NCBI RefSeq assembly: GCF_902506205.1
Contig: NZ_LR732816.1
Location: 1,476,106-1,540,105 of the forward strand
Direction: 5' to 3'
DNA length: 64,000 nt
Source: Brevundimonas sp. G8
Lineage (GTDB): Bacteria > Pseudomonadota > Alphaproteobacteria > Caulobacterales > Caulobacteraceae
The first letter of the stretch is position 1. Every line of letters begins with the position of its first letter. This document shows, in pieces, positions 1 to 10,034 of this stretch. The position numbers and the translations under genes were made by a program. The notes under the pieces were generated by a model. The model saw only the letters and a program-made list of their open reading frames with translations, searched no databases and had not been told where the DNA came from.

Positions 1-49
1 GACCACGACCGCGCCCACGACCGCCCAGATCGCCTTTCTAGAGCCGCTC

Positions 50-51
<2 letters not shown>
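1..51 (-). CDS. 5' end of a divergent gene, possibly thioredoxin-like (partial)
   Basis: Seventeen codons of a minus-strand gene run off the left edge. They read [17 protein letters not shown]: a short basic N-terminus followed by the start of a hydrophobic segment, as in a signal peptide or membrane anchor. A purine-rich ribosome site (GAGGTGG) lies about nine bases upstream of this ATG. Its ATG overlaps the argH ATG on the other strand by two bases. Related alphaproteobacteria often have a membrane-anchored TlpA-type thioredoxin divergent from argH; that identity is inferred from neighbourhood only, because no catalytic domain is visible here. Confidence 0.55.
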
Positions 52-1485
<1,434 letters not shown>

Positions 1486-1489
<4 letters not shown>

Positions 1490-1716
1490 AAAAGACCCTG
1501 ATCCTCGCGGGCGCGCTCGCCCTTCTGACTTCGGCCTGCGGTCGCATGGCCGATCTGGAATCGCCGGTGCGCCAGACCGAACGCGCGCCGCGCGACAGCC
1601 GTGCCCCGCATTTGCCCGAGCCGGCGACGATCAACCGCCCGTCCAGCAGCGTGCCGATCGATGGCGGCCCGTCCAACCCCATCGGCGCCGGCGCCGCCCA
1701 GAACGACCCGCGGTAA
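1486..1716 (+). CDS. Small lipoprotein between argH and lysA, LptM-like
   Basis: A 76-residue lipoprotein starting at a GTG that overlaps the argH stop (GTGA). The N-terminus is basic then hydrophobic and ends in the lipobox LTSAC, about 19 residues in. Immediately after the Cys comes GRMADLESP, resembling the short LptM (YifL) motif found just after the lipidated Cys in proteins that help mature the LPS translocon LptDE. The rest is Pro/Arg-rich and low in complexity. The place between argH and lysA also fits LptM-like proteins of alphaproteobacteria. The lipoprotein call is firm; the LptM role is inferred. Confidence 0.75.
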
Positions 1717-1719
1717 CCG

Positions 1720-2994
1720 TTGCACCATTTCGACCTGAAGGACGGCGCCCTGTATGCCGAGGGCGTGCCGCTGGAGCTGATCGCGGACGAGGTCGGCACG
1801 CCGGCCTATGTCTATTCGACCGCGACGCTGAAGCGGCATTACGGCCTGCTGCGCGCCGCCGCCGACGCGCATCGCGACGCCCTGGGCGAGGCCCTGATCG
1901 CCTTTGCGGTCAAGGCCAACTCCAACCTGTCGGTGCTGGCGACCTTGGCGAAACTGGGGTCGGGGGCCGACACCGTGTCCGAAGGTGAAATCCGCCGGGC
2001 GCTGGCGGCCGGCGTGCCCTCCGACCGGATCATCTTTTCCGGCGTGGGCAAGACCGACGTGGAAATGGCCTTCGCCATCAGCGTCGGCGTGCGCCAGATC
2101 AATGTCGAATCCGGCGCAGAGCTGGACCGGTTGATCGCCATCGCCGCCATGATGGACACGGCCCCGGCCATCGCCGTGCGGGTCAATCCGAACGTCGGCG
2201 CCGGCGGCCATGCCAAGATCACGACGGGCGGCAAAAGCGACAAGTTCGGCGTGCCGGTCGAGGAGGCGATGGCGCTTTATCAGCGCGCCTCGGCCTCGCC
2301 CCACGTCACGCCAGTGGGGCTGGCCTGTCATATCGGCAGCCAGATCACCGACCTGGCGCCACTGGAGGCCGCCTTCAAGGTGCTGGCCCAGATGACGCGG
2401 GACCTGCGGGCCCAGGGTCATGCCGTGACGCGGCTGGACCTGGGCGGCGGGCTGGGCGTGCCCTATTCGGGTGGGACCGAACCGCCGTCGCCGGCCGAGT
2501 ATGTCGCCATGGCGGCGCGAGTTTTGAACGGCCTGGATGTCGAGGCGGCGTTCGAGCCGGGGCGGTTGCTGGCCGCCAACGCCGGGGTGCTGCTGAGCCA
2601 GGTGATCCAGGTCAACGAACGCTCGGACGGGCGGCGTTTCCTGGTGCTGGATGCGGCGATGAACGACCTGATGCGACCGGCGCTGTACGACGCCTTCCAC
2701 GACATCCAGCCGGTCAATCCGCGCGTGGGCGAGCGCCTGCCGCACGATGTGGTCGGGCCGGTGTGCGAGACGGGTGACACTTTCGCGCGTGATCGTGATT
2801 TGCCTCCGCTGGAGGCTGAGGACCTGATCGTCTTCACCGGGGCGGGCGCCTATGGCGCGGTGATGTCGAGCGAATACAACAGCCGACCCCTGGTCCCCGA
2901 GGTTCTGGTGGACGGCGATCAGTGGGCCGTGATCCGGCCGCGCCCGACCTATGAGGAAATGCTGGATCGCGAGCCGTTCGCCGACTGGCTTTAG
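1720..2994 (+). CDS. lysA: Diaminopimelate decarboxylase
   Basis: PLP enzyme that decarboxylates meso-diaminopimelate to lysine. The 424 residues show the fold-III PLP lysine in FAVKANSN near residue 65, the glycine-rich phosphate-binding GGGLGVPY near 240, and the catalytic-cysteine motif VCETGD near 349. The start is a TTG three bases after the lipoprotein stop; the next in-frame ATG is far too late, so TTG is used, probably by translational coupling. Third gene of the argH-lipoprotein-lysA run. Confidence 0.95.
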   Translation: MHHFDLKDGALYAEGVPLELIADEVGTPAYVYSTATLKRHYGLLRAAADAHRDALGEALIAFAVKANSNLSVLATLAKLGSGADTVSEGEIRRALAAGVPSDRIIFSGVGKTDVEMAFAISVGVRQINVESGAELDRLIAIAAMMDTAPAIAVRVNPNVGAGGHAKITTGGKSDKFGVPVEEAMALYQRASASPHVTPVGLACHIGSQITDLAPLEAAFKVLAQMTRDLRAQGHAVTRLDLGGGLGVPYSGGTEPPSPAEYVAMAARVLNGLDVEAAFEPGRLLAANAGVLLSQVIQVNERSDGRRFLVLDAAMNDLMRPALYDAFHDIQPVNPRVGERLPHDVVGPVCETGDTFARDRDLPPLEAEDLIVFTGAGAYGAVMSSEYNSRPLVPEVLVDGDQWAVIRPRPTYEEMLDREPFADWL

Positions 2995-2995
2995 G

Positions 2996-3026
2996 CGAGA
3001 ATTGTTCTCGACCGTTATAAAGTAAC
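2996..3026. promoter_or_regulatory. Palindrome plus Zur-like box before the membrane transporter gene
   Basis: Two elements lie between lysA and the next gene. CGAGAA-TTG-TTCTCG (2996-3010) is a perfect short palindrome that could be a weak lysA terminator or an operator. GTTATAAAGTAAC (3014-3026) matches the Zur zinc-repressor core GTTATANTATAAC at 10 of the 12 fixed positions; the two mismatches fall in the second half-site. It ends 17 bases before the ATG at 3044. The match to Zur is to remembered family consensus; binding is inferred. Confidence 0.45.
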
Positions 3027-3043
3027 ACGCTATAGGGCCGCTC

Positions 3044-3700
3044 ATGTCCCCCGGTCCCGAACAGTCCGTCATGCTTTCCCTGCTGGGCGGCGGCTTCGTC
3101 GCGGCCTTTCTGCATGCGGCCCTGCCGACCCACTGGCTGCCGTTTACGCTGGTCGGGCGGGCGCAAGGCTGGCGACCGTCGCGGATCCTGATGGCGGTGA
3201 CGGCGGCCGGCCTGGCCCATATCGCCACGACGGCGGTGGTCGGCGGCCTGATCGTGGCCGCGGGCCTGGCGCTGGATCAGTGGATTGGAGGCGTGCTGCC
3301 TCATCTGGCGGCGGTGCTGCTGTTCCTGTTCGGCGCCTTCTATCTGGCCCGCGCGACCCTGAAGCGGCCCGCGATGGCAGGCGGCCCCGCTGTCGAGACG
3401 CCCGAGCCGGCGGTGTCGGACAAGGCCGCCTTCGTGGGTCTTGTCGTGATGATGGCGGTTTCGCCGGGCGAGGTTCTGTTGCCCATCTATCTGTCCTCGG
3501 CCTCGGCGGGCATCGGCGCGCTGGCGATGCTGACGGTGGTGTTTGCGGTCGGCACGGTCGCCGGCATGGCGACGTTCACGGCCCTGGCCAGCGCCGGCGC
3601 CTCGATCCTGCGACTGGAACGGTGGGCGAGATACGAGGGGGCGGTGCTGGGTGTGGCCCTGATCGTTCTGGGCCTCGTCGTCGCCATGCATCAGCACTGA
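3044..3700 (+). CDS. Multi-pass membrane protein, NicO/UreH/HupE-like putative metal transporter
   Basis: A 218-residue protein with about six hydrophobic segments. The first carries HAALPTHWLPF, which resembles the His/Asp motif (HAxxPDH) in the first helix of NicO/RcnA/UreH nickel-cobalt permeases; the second carries GLAHIATT, like the family's second conserved motif. A roughly 20-residue loop in the middle separates two three-helix halves. A Zur-like box lies just upstream and a CDF metal exporter just downstream, so a role in zinc or other metal traffic is likely. Substrate and direction cannot be read from sequence; LysE/TauE-type export is an alternative. Confidence 0.55.
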   Translation: MSPGPEQSVMLSLLGGGFVAAFLHAALPTHWLPFTLVGRAQGWRPSRILMAVTAAGLAHIATTAVVGGLIVAAGLALDQWIGGVLPHLAAVLLFLFGAFYLARATLKRPAMAGGPAVETPEPAVSDKAAFVGLVVMMAVSPGEVLLPIYLSSASAGIGALAMLTVVFAVGTVAGMATFTALASAGASILRLERWARYEGAVLGVALIVLGLVVAMHQH

Positions 3701-3708
3701 GGCGACAT

Positions 3709-3739
3709 TACATGATAACATTCAATGCGTTATCATGTA
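3709..3739. promoter_or_regulatory. Perfect 11-bp inverted repeat, candidate operator of the CDF gene
   Basis: TACATGATAAC (3709-3719) and its exact reverse complement GTTATCATGTA (3729-3739) flank a 9-base spacer. The site sits 39 bases before the CDF start codon and is AT-rich in a GC-rich region. The half-sites face outward relative to a Zur box, so this is probably a different regulator, for example a metal-sensing repressor. No T-tract follows, which argues against a terminator. Confidence 0.5.
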
Positions 3740-3778
3740 TCAGCTTGGCTGTTCCGCCAAAGGGCGTATAGGCGAACC

Positions 3779-4756
3779 ATGAACGCCGCACACGACCACG
3801 ACCACGATCATGCCGACCATGGTCACGGAGATGGTCACTCCCACAGCCATCACGGACACAACCACGGGCATGGTGGCCACGGCCACGGCCCTGTGGACAC
3901 CGGCGACTGGCGCTATGCCGTCGGCCTGGTGGTCAATCTGCTTTTCGTGGCGTGCGAGTTCGGCGCGGGTCTGATCGCGGATTCCACGGCGCTGCTGGCC
4001 GACGCAGGACATAATCTGTCGGACGTGCTGGGCCTGGCGATGGCGGGCGGCGCGGCCTGGCTGGCGCGGCGCGGGGCGCATGGGGCGGCGGGCGGTCGGC
4101 GGACCTATGGATTCGGCAAGGCGACGGTTCTGGCGGCCCTGGGCAATGCGCTGCTGCTGATCTTCGCCTGCGGGGCCATCGCCTTCGAGGCCGTGCGGCG
4201 CTTCAACGAGCCGGCGCCGGTCGGGTCGGGCGTCATCATGGCGGTGGCGGGCATCGGCTTCGTCATCAACCTGGGCACGGCGCTCCTGTTCATGAAGTCG
4301 CAGCACGACCTGAATGCACGCGGCGCCTATCTGCACATGATGGCCGACGCCGGGGTGTCGTTGGGCGTGGTGCTGGCGGGCGGGCTGATCATGATGACCG
4401 GCTGGTCGGTGGTCGATCCGCTGGTCAGCCTGGCGATCGTGGTCGTGATCCTGTGGTCGACCTGGGGGCTGCTGAAGGATTCGGTCAACCTGGCCATGGA
4501 CGGCGCCCCGACAGGGGTGGACGTGCCGGCGCTGGAAAAGGCGCTGGTCAGCCTGCCGGGCGTGCGGGCGGTGCATGATCTGCACGTCTGGGGCCTGTCC
4601 ACGACCGAGACGGCCCTGACGGCGCACCTGGTGCACGACCGCGAGGATGCCGCGGCCCTGATCGGTGAGGCGCAGGCCGTGGCGAAACATTACGCTATCG
4701 GCCACACGACCTTGCAGCTGGAGAACGAGCCGCTGCCCGATTGTCCGGGCTGCTAA
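3779..4756 (+). CDS. Cation diffusion facilitator, Zn2+ efflux type (CzcD/ZitB-like)
   Basis: A 325-residue proton-coupled metal exporter of the inner membrane. The first 40 residues are extremely rich in His, Asp and Gly, a typical metal-collecting tail. Six membrane segments follow. The transport site shows HxxxD in both key helices (HNLSD in helix 2, HMMAD in helix 5), the arrangement typical of zinc-selective members. The C-terminal domain (from about residue 245) is the usual cytoplasmic ferredoxin-like fold. I chose the ATG at 3779 over an in-frame ATG at 3725 because the earlier start would lie inside the palindromic operator. The stop is four bases from that of convergent murI. Confidence 0.92.
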   Translation: MNAAHDHDHDHADHGHGDGHSHSHHGHNHGHGGHGHGPVDTGDWRYAVGLVVNLLFVACEFGAGLIADSTALLADAGHNLSDVLGLAMAGGAAWLARRGAHGAAGGRRTYGFGKATVLAALGNALLLIFACGAIAFEAVRRFNEPAPVGSGVIMAVAGIGFVINLGTALLFMKSQHDLNARGAYLHMMADAGVSLGVVLAGGLIMMTGWSVVDPLVSLAIVVVILWSTWGLLKDSVNLAMDGAPTGVDVPALEKALVSLPGVRAVHDLHVWGLSTTETALTAHLVHDREDAAALIGEAQAVAKHYAIGHTTLQLENEPLPDCPGC

Positions 4757-4760
4757 CCTT

Positions 4761-5618
4761 CTAAGCCTGGGCGAACGTCAGGGGCGCGCCCCAGAACTGG
4801 GACACCATCTCCGACTGCGGACCAGCCTGGCCGGTGGTCAGGAAGTCGCGACGGCCGCTGTCGCCCAGGTCGTATTCGGGATGCGCCTTGAAATACCGTT
4901 CCAGCGCGTCGGCGACCGCCTTGGGCTGTTCGATCAGCGCCGTTCCCGCCGGCAGGGCCTGGGCGAACAGTTCGGCGACGATCTCGTAGTGGGTGCAGCC
5001 CAGGATGGCTTTGTCGGGATGGCGGCCGATGCGGCGACGCAGGGCGTCGACGTGGTCGTCGATCACCACCTTCAGCTCCTCGCGCGGGGCGCCCAGCTCG
5101 ATCAGGCCGGCCAGGCCGGGGCAGGGTTCGGAGAAGACGGCGATGTCCTCGCGCCGCTTGTCGATCTCGATCTCATAGACCCGGCTGATGGCGGTGGCGG
5201 CGGTGCAGAAGACGCCGGTGATGTCGATGGAGGCGACCTTTTCGCCCTCCTGCGGGCGCTCGGCCTCGAAGCTCCAGGGCTTGCCGGTCGCGGCCTCGAT
5301 GGTCGGCACGATGATGCCCAGGATGTTGACCGGGCGGCCCAAACGCTCCCGCAGACCCGGCAGCCAGGTCTGTTGCAGGCGACGCAGTGCTATGGCGCTG
5401 GCGGTGTTGCAGGCCAGGACGACCACGGAGGCGCCGGCGTCGAACAAGCGCTCGCAGCCCGCCTTGGTCAGTTCGACGATGTCCTCGCCGCCCCGCCCGC
5501 CATAGGGGGCGTGGGCCTGGTCGGCCAGATAGACGAAGTCCCGTTGCGGAAACCGCCGGGTCAGTTCGCGGTGAACGGTAAGGCCGCCCACGCCGGAGTC
5601 GAAAACGCCAATAGCCAT
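4761..5618 (-). CDS. murI: Glutamate racemase
   Basis: Makes D-glutamate for peptidoglycan. The 285-residue protein has the family start FDSGVGGLTV, the first catalytic Cys in ACNTAS (Cys70) and the second in GCTHYE (Cys208, His210); the paired Cys bases abstract and return the alpha proton. The gap PYGGRG motif is present. Convergent with the CDF gene and with no obvious terminator between them. It is transcribed on its own from the 130-base gap it shares with the M3 peptidase gene. Confidence 0.95.
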   Translation of the reverse strand: MAIGVFDSGVGGLTVHRELTRRFPQRDFVYLADQAHAPYGGRGGEDIVELTKAGCERLFDAGASVVVLACNTASAIALRRLQQTWLPGLRERLGRPVNILGIIVPTIEAATGKPWSFEAERPQEGEKVASIDITGVFCTAATAISRVYEIEIDKRREDIAVFSEPCPGLAGLIELGAPREELKVVIDDHVDALRRRIGRHPDKAILGCTHYEIVAELFAQALPAGTALIEQPKAVADALERYFKAHPEYDLGDSGRRDFLTTGQAGPQSEMVSQFWGAPLTFAQA

Positions 5619-5748
5619 GGGCGCGCTTTAGAGCAGTGCGACGACGTATCCAACCGGCTTGGCGACAAGATTATGTCTGCATCAGGTGACGGGGCCGGTC
5701 AGTGCGCCTAAGTGTGTGGGCAATCATGATCTTCTTTCGGAGCATTCC

Positions 5749-7932
5749 ATGCATAGACGCCAGCTTCTCATCGCGGGCGGCAGCCTGATGGCCCTGTCGG
5801 CCTGCGCCTCGACCGGCGCCGCCTCGGGCGGGTCCGCCGCCGCGCCGTCCGCCGCCAGCCTGGCCGAGGAAGCGCGCATCGCCCGCGCCGTCATGCCGAC
5901 CCAGACGCCGCGCGCCGAGCTGCTGCAGGTCTGGACCGGCTCCTATGACGGGGTGCCGCCGTTCGACAAGGTGACGCCGGCCAAGCTGCGCGAAGCCATG
6001 CTGGAAGGCATCGAGCTGCAACGCGCCGACATCGCCGCCATCGCGAACAATCCCGAGGCCCCGACCTTCGCCAACACCATGGCGGCGCTGGAACTGGCGG
6101 GCGAGCCGCTGGACCGGGCGTCCAACATCTATTCGGTGATGACCTCCAACATCGGCGGCGAAGCCTATGACGCCGTCGATACCGAACTGTCGCCGATCCT
6201 CTCGGCCGCCTCGGACGAGATCACCTTCAACGAGAAGCTGTTCCAGCGGGTCAAGACCGTCGCCGACACCGCCGACGCGGCGGGCCTGAGCGCCCAGCAG
6301 AAGCGCCTGGCCGAGCGTCGTCGCGACGCCTTCATCCGTTCCGGCGCCAATCTGGATGCGGCCGGCAAGGCCGAGCTGGGCCGGATCAACACCGCCCTGT
6401 CCAACGCCTTCACCCGCTTCGGCCAGAAAGTCGTCGCCGATGAGAACGCCTGGACCCTGATTCCGAACGAAGCCGGTCTGGCGGGCCTGCCGGCCTCCAA
6501 CAAGGCCGCCGCTGCGGGCGCGGCGCGCAGCCGCAACCTGCAGGGCTGGGCCATCCTGAACACCCGTTCGGCGGTCGATCCCTTCCTGACCTTCGCCGAC
6601 GACCGGGCCCTGCGCGAGCAGGTCTGGAAGAAGTTCGTCAACCGCGGCGACAACGGCGACGCCAACGACACCAACGCGACCATCGCCGAGATCGTCAAGC
6701 TGCGCGACCAGCGCGCCAAGCTGCTGGGCTATCGCAACCATGCCGAACTGCGCATGCAGGACACCATGGCCAAGACCCCGGCTGCGGCTCAGGCCCTGAT
6801 GGACCGCGTATGGGCGCCAGCCAAGGCCCGCGTCGCCGAAGAGGTCGCCGACATGAAGGCGATCGCCGGTTTCGACATCGAGCCGTGGGACTACCTCTAC
6901 TTCGCCGAGAAGGTCCGCAAGGCCAAGTACGACCTGGATCAGAACGAGCTGAAGCCCTACTTCGAACTCAGCGCCGTTCGCGCCGGCTCGTTCGCCATGG
7001 CTGAGCGTCTGTATGGCTTCACCTTCAAGAAGCTGCCCAAGGGCACGGTCCCGACCTTCGAGCCGGACGTCGAGGTCTATGAGGTCCACGACAAGACCAG
7101 GGGCCGTCAGATCGGCCTCTACTACACCGACGACTACGCCCGTCCGGGCAAGCGTTCGGGCGCCTGGATGACCACCTATCGGTCGTTCTCGACGCTGGAC
7201 GGCTCCAAGATCATCCTGGGTTCTAACAACAACAACTTCACCAAGCCTGAGCCGGGCGAGCCGGTGCTGATCTCGCTGGACGACGCCGAGACCCTGTTCC
7301 ACGAGTTCGGCCACACCCTGCACTACTTCTCTTCGAACGTGACCTATCCGTCGTACGGCAACACGCCGCGCGATTTCGTGGAATATCCGTCGCAGGTCCA
7401 TGAGCACTGGGTGCTGAGCCGCCCGATCCTGGACGGCTATCTGAAACACTATCAGACGGGTGCGGCCATGCCGCAGGCGCTGGTCGACAAGATCGAGGCC
7501 GCCGCCACCTTCAACCAGGGCTATGCGACGGTGAGCTATCTGTCTTCGGCCATCGTCGACATGGACCTGCACACGCAAGCCACGCCGCCGACCGACATCG
7601 ACGCGTTCGAAAAGGCCAGCCTGGCGCGGATCGGCATGCCCAAGGAGATCGTGATGCGGCACCGCCTGCCGCAGTTCAATCACCTGTTCACGTCGGACGG
7701 CTATTCGGCGGGCTACTACAGCTACCTGTGGTCCGAGACGATGGACGCCGACACCTGGGCGTACTTCGAGGAGTCGGGTGACGTGTTCAATCCGGACATC
7801 GCCGGCCGCTTCAAGTCGATCATGCTGGCGCCCGGCAACACCACGGACCGTGCGGAAGCCTATCGCGCCTTCCGCGGTCGTGACCCGGACGTGGCGGCCC
7901 TGCTGAAGGTCCGGGGCTTCCCGGTATCTTGA
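5749..7932 (+). CDS. Exported M3-family zinc oligopeptidase (Dcp/PrlC-like)
   Basis: A 727-residue metallopeptidase of the thimet oligopeptidase family, which cleaves short peptides. The zinc site HEFGH is at residues 518-522. The N-terminus reads HRRQLLIAGGS then LSAC: a twin-arginine-like start and a lipobox, so it is probably a periplasmic or membrane-anchored lipoprotein, like exported Dcp enzymes of this order. An in-frame ATG exists at 5659, but the ATG at 5749 has a ribosome site (CGGAG) and places the signal peptide at the N-terminus, so I chose it. Confidence 0.9.
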   Translation: MHRRQLLIAGGSLMALSACASTGAASGGSAAAPSAASLAEEARIARAVMPTQTPRAELLQVWTGSYDGVPPFDKVTPAKLREAMLEGIELQRADIAAIANNPEAPTFANTMAALELAGEPLDRASNIYSVMTSNIGGEAYDAVDTELSPILSAASDEITFNEKLFQRVKTVADTADAAGLSAQQKRLAERRRDAFIRSGANLDAAGKAELGRINTALSNAFTRFGQKVVADENAWTLIPNEAGLAGLPASNKAAAAGAARSRNLQGWAILNTRSAVDPFLTFADDRALREQVWKKFVNRGDNGDANDTNATIAEIVKLRDQRAKLLGYRNHAELRMQDTMAKTPAAAQALMDRVWAPAKARVAEEVADMKAIAGFDIEPWDYLYFAEKVRKAKYDLDQNELKPYFELSAVRAGSFAMAERLYGFTFKKLPKGTVPTFEPDVEVYEVHDKTRGRQIGLYYTDDYARPGKRSGAWMTTYRSFSTLDGSKIILGSNNNNFTKPEPGEPVLISLDDAETLFHEFGHTLHYFSSNVTYPSYGNTPRDFVEYPSQVHEHWVLSRPILDGYLKHYQTGAAMPQALVDKIEAAATFNQGYATVSYLSSAIVDMDLHTQATPPTDIDAFEKASLARIGMPKEIVMRHRLPQFNHLFTSDGYSAGYYSYLWSETMDADTWAYFEESGDVFNPDIAGRFKSIMLAPGNTTDRAEAYRAFRGRDPDVAALLKVRGFPVS

Positions 7933-7995
7933 TCTTGGGCCTATCGCCCTTCGGGCTACTTGAGGCCCGAAAAGCGGCTTCGGCTTTGTGAAATG

Positions 7996-8028
7996 GGACG
8001 CCGTCGGATCATCCATCCGGCGGCGTCC
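7996..8028. terminator. Stem-loop between convergent M3 peptidase and UrcA genes
   Basis: A 14-bp stem (7996-8009 with 8015-8028, one G-T wobble) closes a 5-base loop. It lies between two convergent genes and could stop transcription from both sides. Neither strand has a long U-tract, so efficiency is uncertain. Confidence 0.5.
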
Positions 8029-8034
8029 TGCGTT

Positions 8035-8322
8035 TCAGGCCTCGAAGGCGACGCGACCGCGCGCGTATTCGGTTCGGGCGCGGTCGGGCAGGAGGGACAT
8101 GGCTTCGTCTCGCACCTTGTCCATGCAGCTCAGCCGTTCGACGGGCAGGCGGCCGGTGCAGAGATTTCGCGCGACGCGCTGGATGCGGGCGTCGAACGTC
8201 GTCGCGCCGGCGCGGCTCGACAGGTCGAGGTCGCCGTAAGGGATGCGGGCTTCGATCGGGGCGGCGTAGGCGGCGCCGGCGGCGAGGAAGGCGGCGGTCG
8301 TCAGAGAGGCGATTCTGAGCAT
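8035..8322 (-). CDS. UrcA family secreted protein
   Basis: A 95-residue protein with a clear signal peptide ending in AYAAP. The mature part begins with the family hallmark IPYGDLDLSSRAGATTFDARI and holds two Cys (LCTG and LSCMD) that could form a disulphide in the periplasm. UrcA proteins are small exported proteins common in Caulobacterales and Sphingomonadales; their function is not established. A paralogue lies on the other side of corA, in the same orientation (9555-9899). Confidence 0.85.
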   Translation of the reverse strand: MLRIASLTTAAFLAAGAAYAAPIEARIPYGDLDLSSRAGATTFDARIQRVARNLCTGRLPVERLSCMDKVRDEAMSLLPDRARTEYARGRVAFEA

Positions 8323-8552
8323 GATCCTGGTTCCATTTTTCCGCCCCTTGTCGTCCGAGGCAGGGAACGGTGACGCTGGATCGGATCGAAACGGCGAAGC
8401 TTCTGAGGCGGAAAGGCGGCGCTTTCATAAATCGACGTCATGACATTTCGGTCAGGATCGACGCCGCGATGAGCGCGCGGACGCGTCAGGCGCTTCAACT
8501 GGGGCCGTTCAGCCCCTAAGTCAGGGGCGGGCATCGGCCTGCTGGAGATTTC

Positions 8553-9518
8553 ATGACCGTCGTCGCCTCCTACGTCTACCGCGACGGTCAGCGCGTGCGC
8601 GAGGCGCCTCTGACGCCCGAGGGTCTGGCGATTGAGCCGGGCGAGTTCGTCTGGGTCGGGCTCTACGACCCGACGGACGCCGAGATCGATGTCCTGGTGA
8701 AGCGGTTCAAGTTGCATCCTCTGGCGGTCGAGGACGCCCTGGTCGCGCACCAGATGCCCAAGGTCGAGGTCTATGGTCGCGAACTATTCGTGGTGGCGCG
8801 AACAGCCATGAAGATCGACGACCGCATCGCCTATGGCGAGACCCACGTCTTTGTCGGGGATGACCATGTGGTCAGCATCCGCCACGGTTCGGCGCGGTCG
8901 CACAATCTGTTGCGGGCGCAGCTGGAGGCGTCGCCGCTACAGCTCAAGAAGGGGCCGGATTTCGTCCTGCACGGCATTCTGGACTTCATCGTCGACGCCT
9001 ATTCCCCCATCGTCGACGACGCTGAGGACAGCGTTCTGGAGATGGAGCAGCGGACGCTGGACGCCTTCCTGTCGCGGGTCGAGATCCGGCGGCTGTTCAC
9101 CCTGCGGCGCGAACTGTTGAAGTTCCGGCGCATCCTGGGGCCGATGGAGGAGGTGGCGGGGCGTCTGCAGTCGCTGGATATGCCCTGTATCGACCCCGAC
9201 GTGCGGCCCTATTTCCGCGATGTCAGCGACCATGTGCGGCGGGTGAACAGCCGGCTGGGCGGGCTGAACGACATCCTGTCGTCGGTGTTCGAAGTCGCCA
9301 ATCTGCTGGAGCAGCAACGCCAGGGCCTGATCACCAGGAAACTGGCCGCCTGGGCCGCCATCCTGGCCGTGCCCACGGCCATCGCCGGCATCTATGGCAT
9401 GAACTTCGAGCACATGCCCGAGCTACGCTGGGAATATGGATACTATGCGGCTCTGGGCGTCATCGCGGCGATCTGCGCGGCCCTGTACGTGACGTTCAAG
9501 CGTACGAAATGGCTGTAG
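8553..9518 (+). CDS. corA: CorA-type magnesium/cobalt transporter
   Basis: A 321-residue divalent-cation channel. The large N-terminal cytoplasmic domain precedes two C-terminal helices, with the selectivity signature YGMN at residues 281-284 followed by FEHMPE, as in CorA. The final residues are basic (FKRTKWL), a usual C-terminal tail. It lies between two minus-strand UrcA genes and appears to be a single-gene unit; its upstream region (8323-8552) shows no riboswitch that I can recognise. Confidence 0.94.
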   Translation: MTVVASYVYRDGQRVREAPLTPEGLAIEPGEFVWVGLYDPTDAEIDVLVKRFKLHPLAVEDALVAHQMPKVEVYGRELFVVARTAMKIDDRIAYGETHVFVGDDHVVSIRHGSARSHNLLRAQLEASPLQLKKGPDFVLHGILDFIVDAYSPIVDDAEDSVLEMEQRTLDAFLSRVEIRRLFTLRRELLKFRRILGPMEEVAGRLQSLDMPCIDPDVRPYFRDVSDHVRRVNSRLGGLNDILSSVFEVANLLEQQRQGLITRKLAAWAAILAVPTAIAGIYGMNFEHMPELRWEYGYYAALGVIAAICAALYVTFKRTKWL

Positions 9519-9554
9519 GCGGCGAGATGCGCTGGCGCCCCTCGCCGTTACGCT

Positions 9555-9899
9555 TCAGCTGAGAACGAACAGATCGACGACCTGGGCGACCTGACGGTCG
9601 GCGCGCGGCGAACGCGCATAGTCGGTCTGACGCGCGCGCGGCAGTTCGCGCAGGGCTTCCTCGCGGATGAAGGTGAGGCAGCGACGTTGATCGACGGCCA
9701 GACGGCCGGTGCGACGCATGTCGCGGCACAGGCGAACGCCGGCCTCATCGACGCGGGTGTCGAAGGCCGCGGCGCCGGCGGCCGTGGACAGGTCCAGGTC
9801 GCCATAACGGATGTGGGCGTCCTGGGCCGTGGCGGGGGCGACGACGGCGGCGGACAGAACGGCGGCGGCGAAGAGGACGGGGGAGAGAACCTTCATCAC
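9555..9899 (-). CDS. UrcA family secreted protein (second copy)
   Basis: A 114-residue paralogue of the UrcA protein at 8035-8322. Signal peptide ends near TAQDA; the mature start IRYGDLDLSTAAGAAAFDTRV and the two Cys (LCRD and RRCLTF) match the first copy. It carries about 15 extra C-terminal residues (RADRQVAQVVDLFVLS). Two adjacent Met codons are possible starts (9899 or 9896). The two copies flank corA rather than sitting in tandem, so an ancient duplication was interrupted or corA was inserted. Confidence 0.85.
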   Translation of the reverse strand: MMKVLSPVLFAAAVLSAAVVAPATAQDAHIRYGDLDLSTAAGAAAFDTRVDEAGVRLCRDMRRTGRLAVDQRRCLTFIREEALRELPRARQTDYARSPRADRQVAQVVDLFVLS

Positions 9900-10034
9900 T
9901 TAGCTCCTGAGGCGAAAAATTATCGCTCGAAGTGGCGACGAGGGCGCAATAGTCTTGTCCTGCGACGGGATGATGAGGGTTCAGCCGCCGATCCGCGACA
10001 ATGGGATTAAATCGTCGTTACGGTCGCAGCGCCG

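Noticed and set aside
5671..8016. 781-codon open frame opposite the M3 peptidase
   Set aside because: Same reason: third-position GC bias leaves the antisense frame open; composition is not protein-like.
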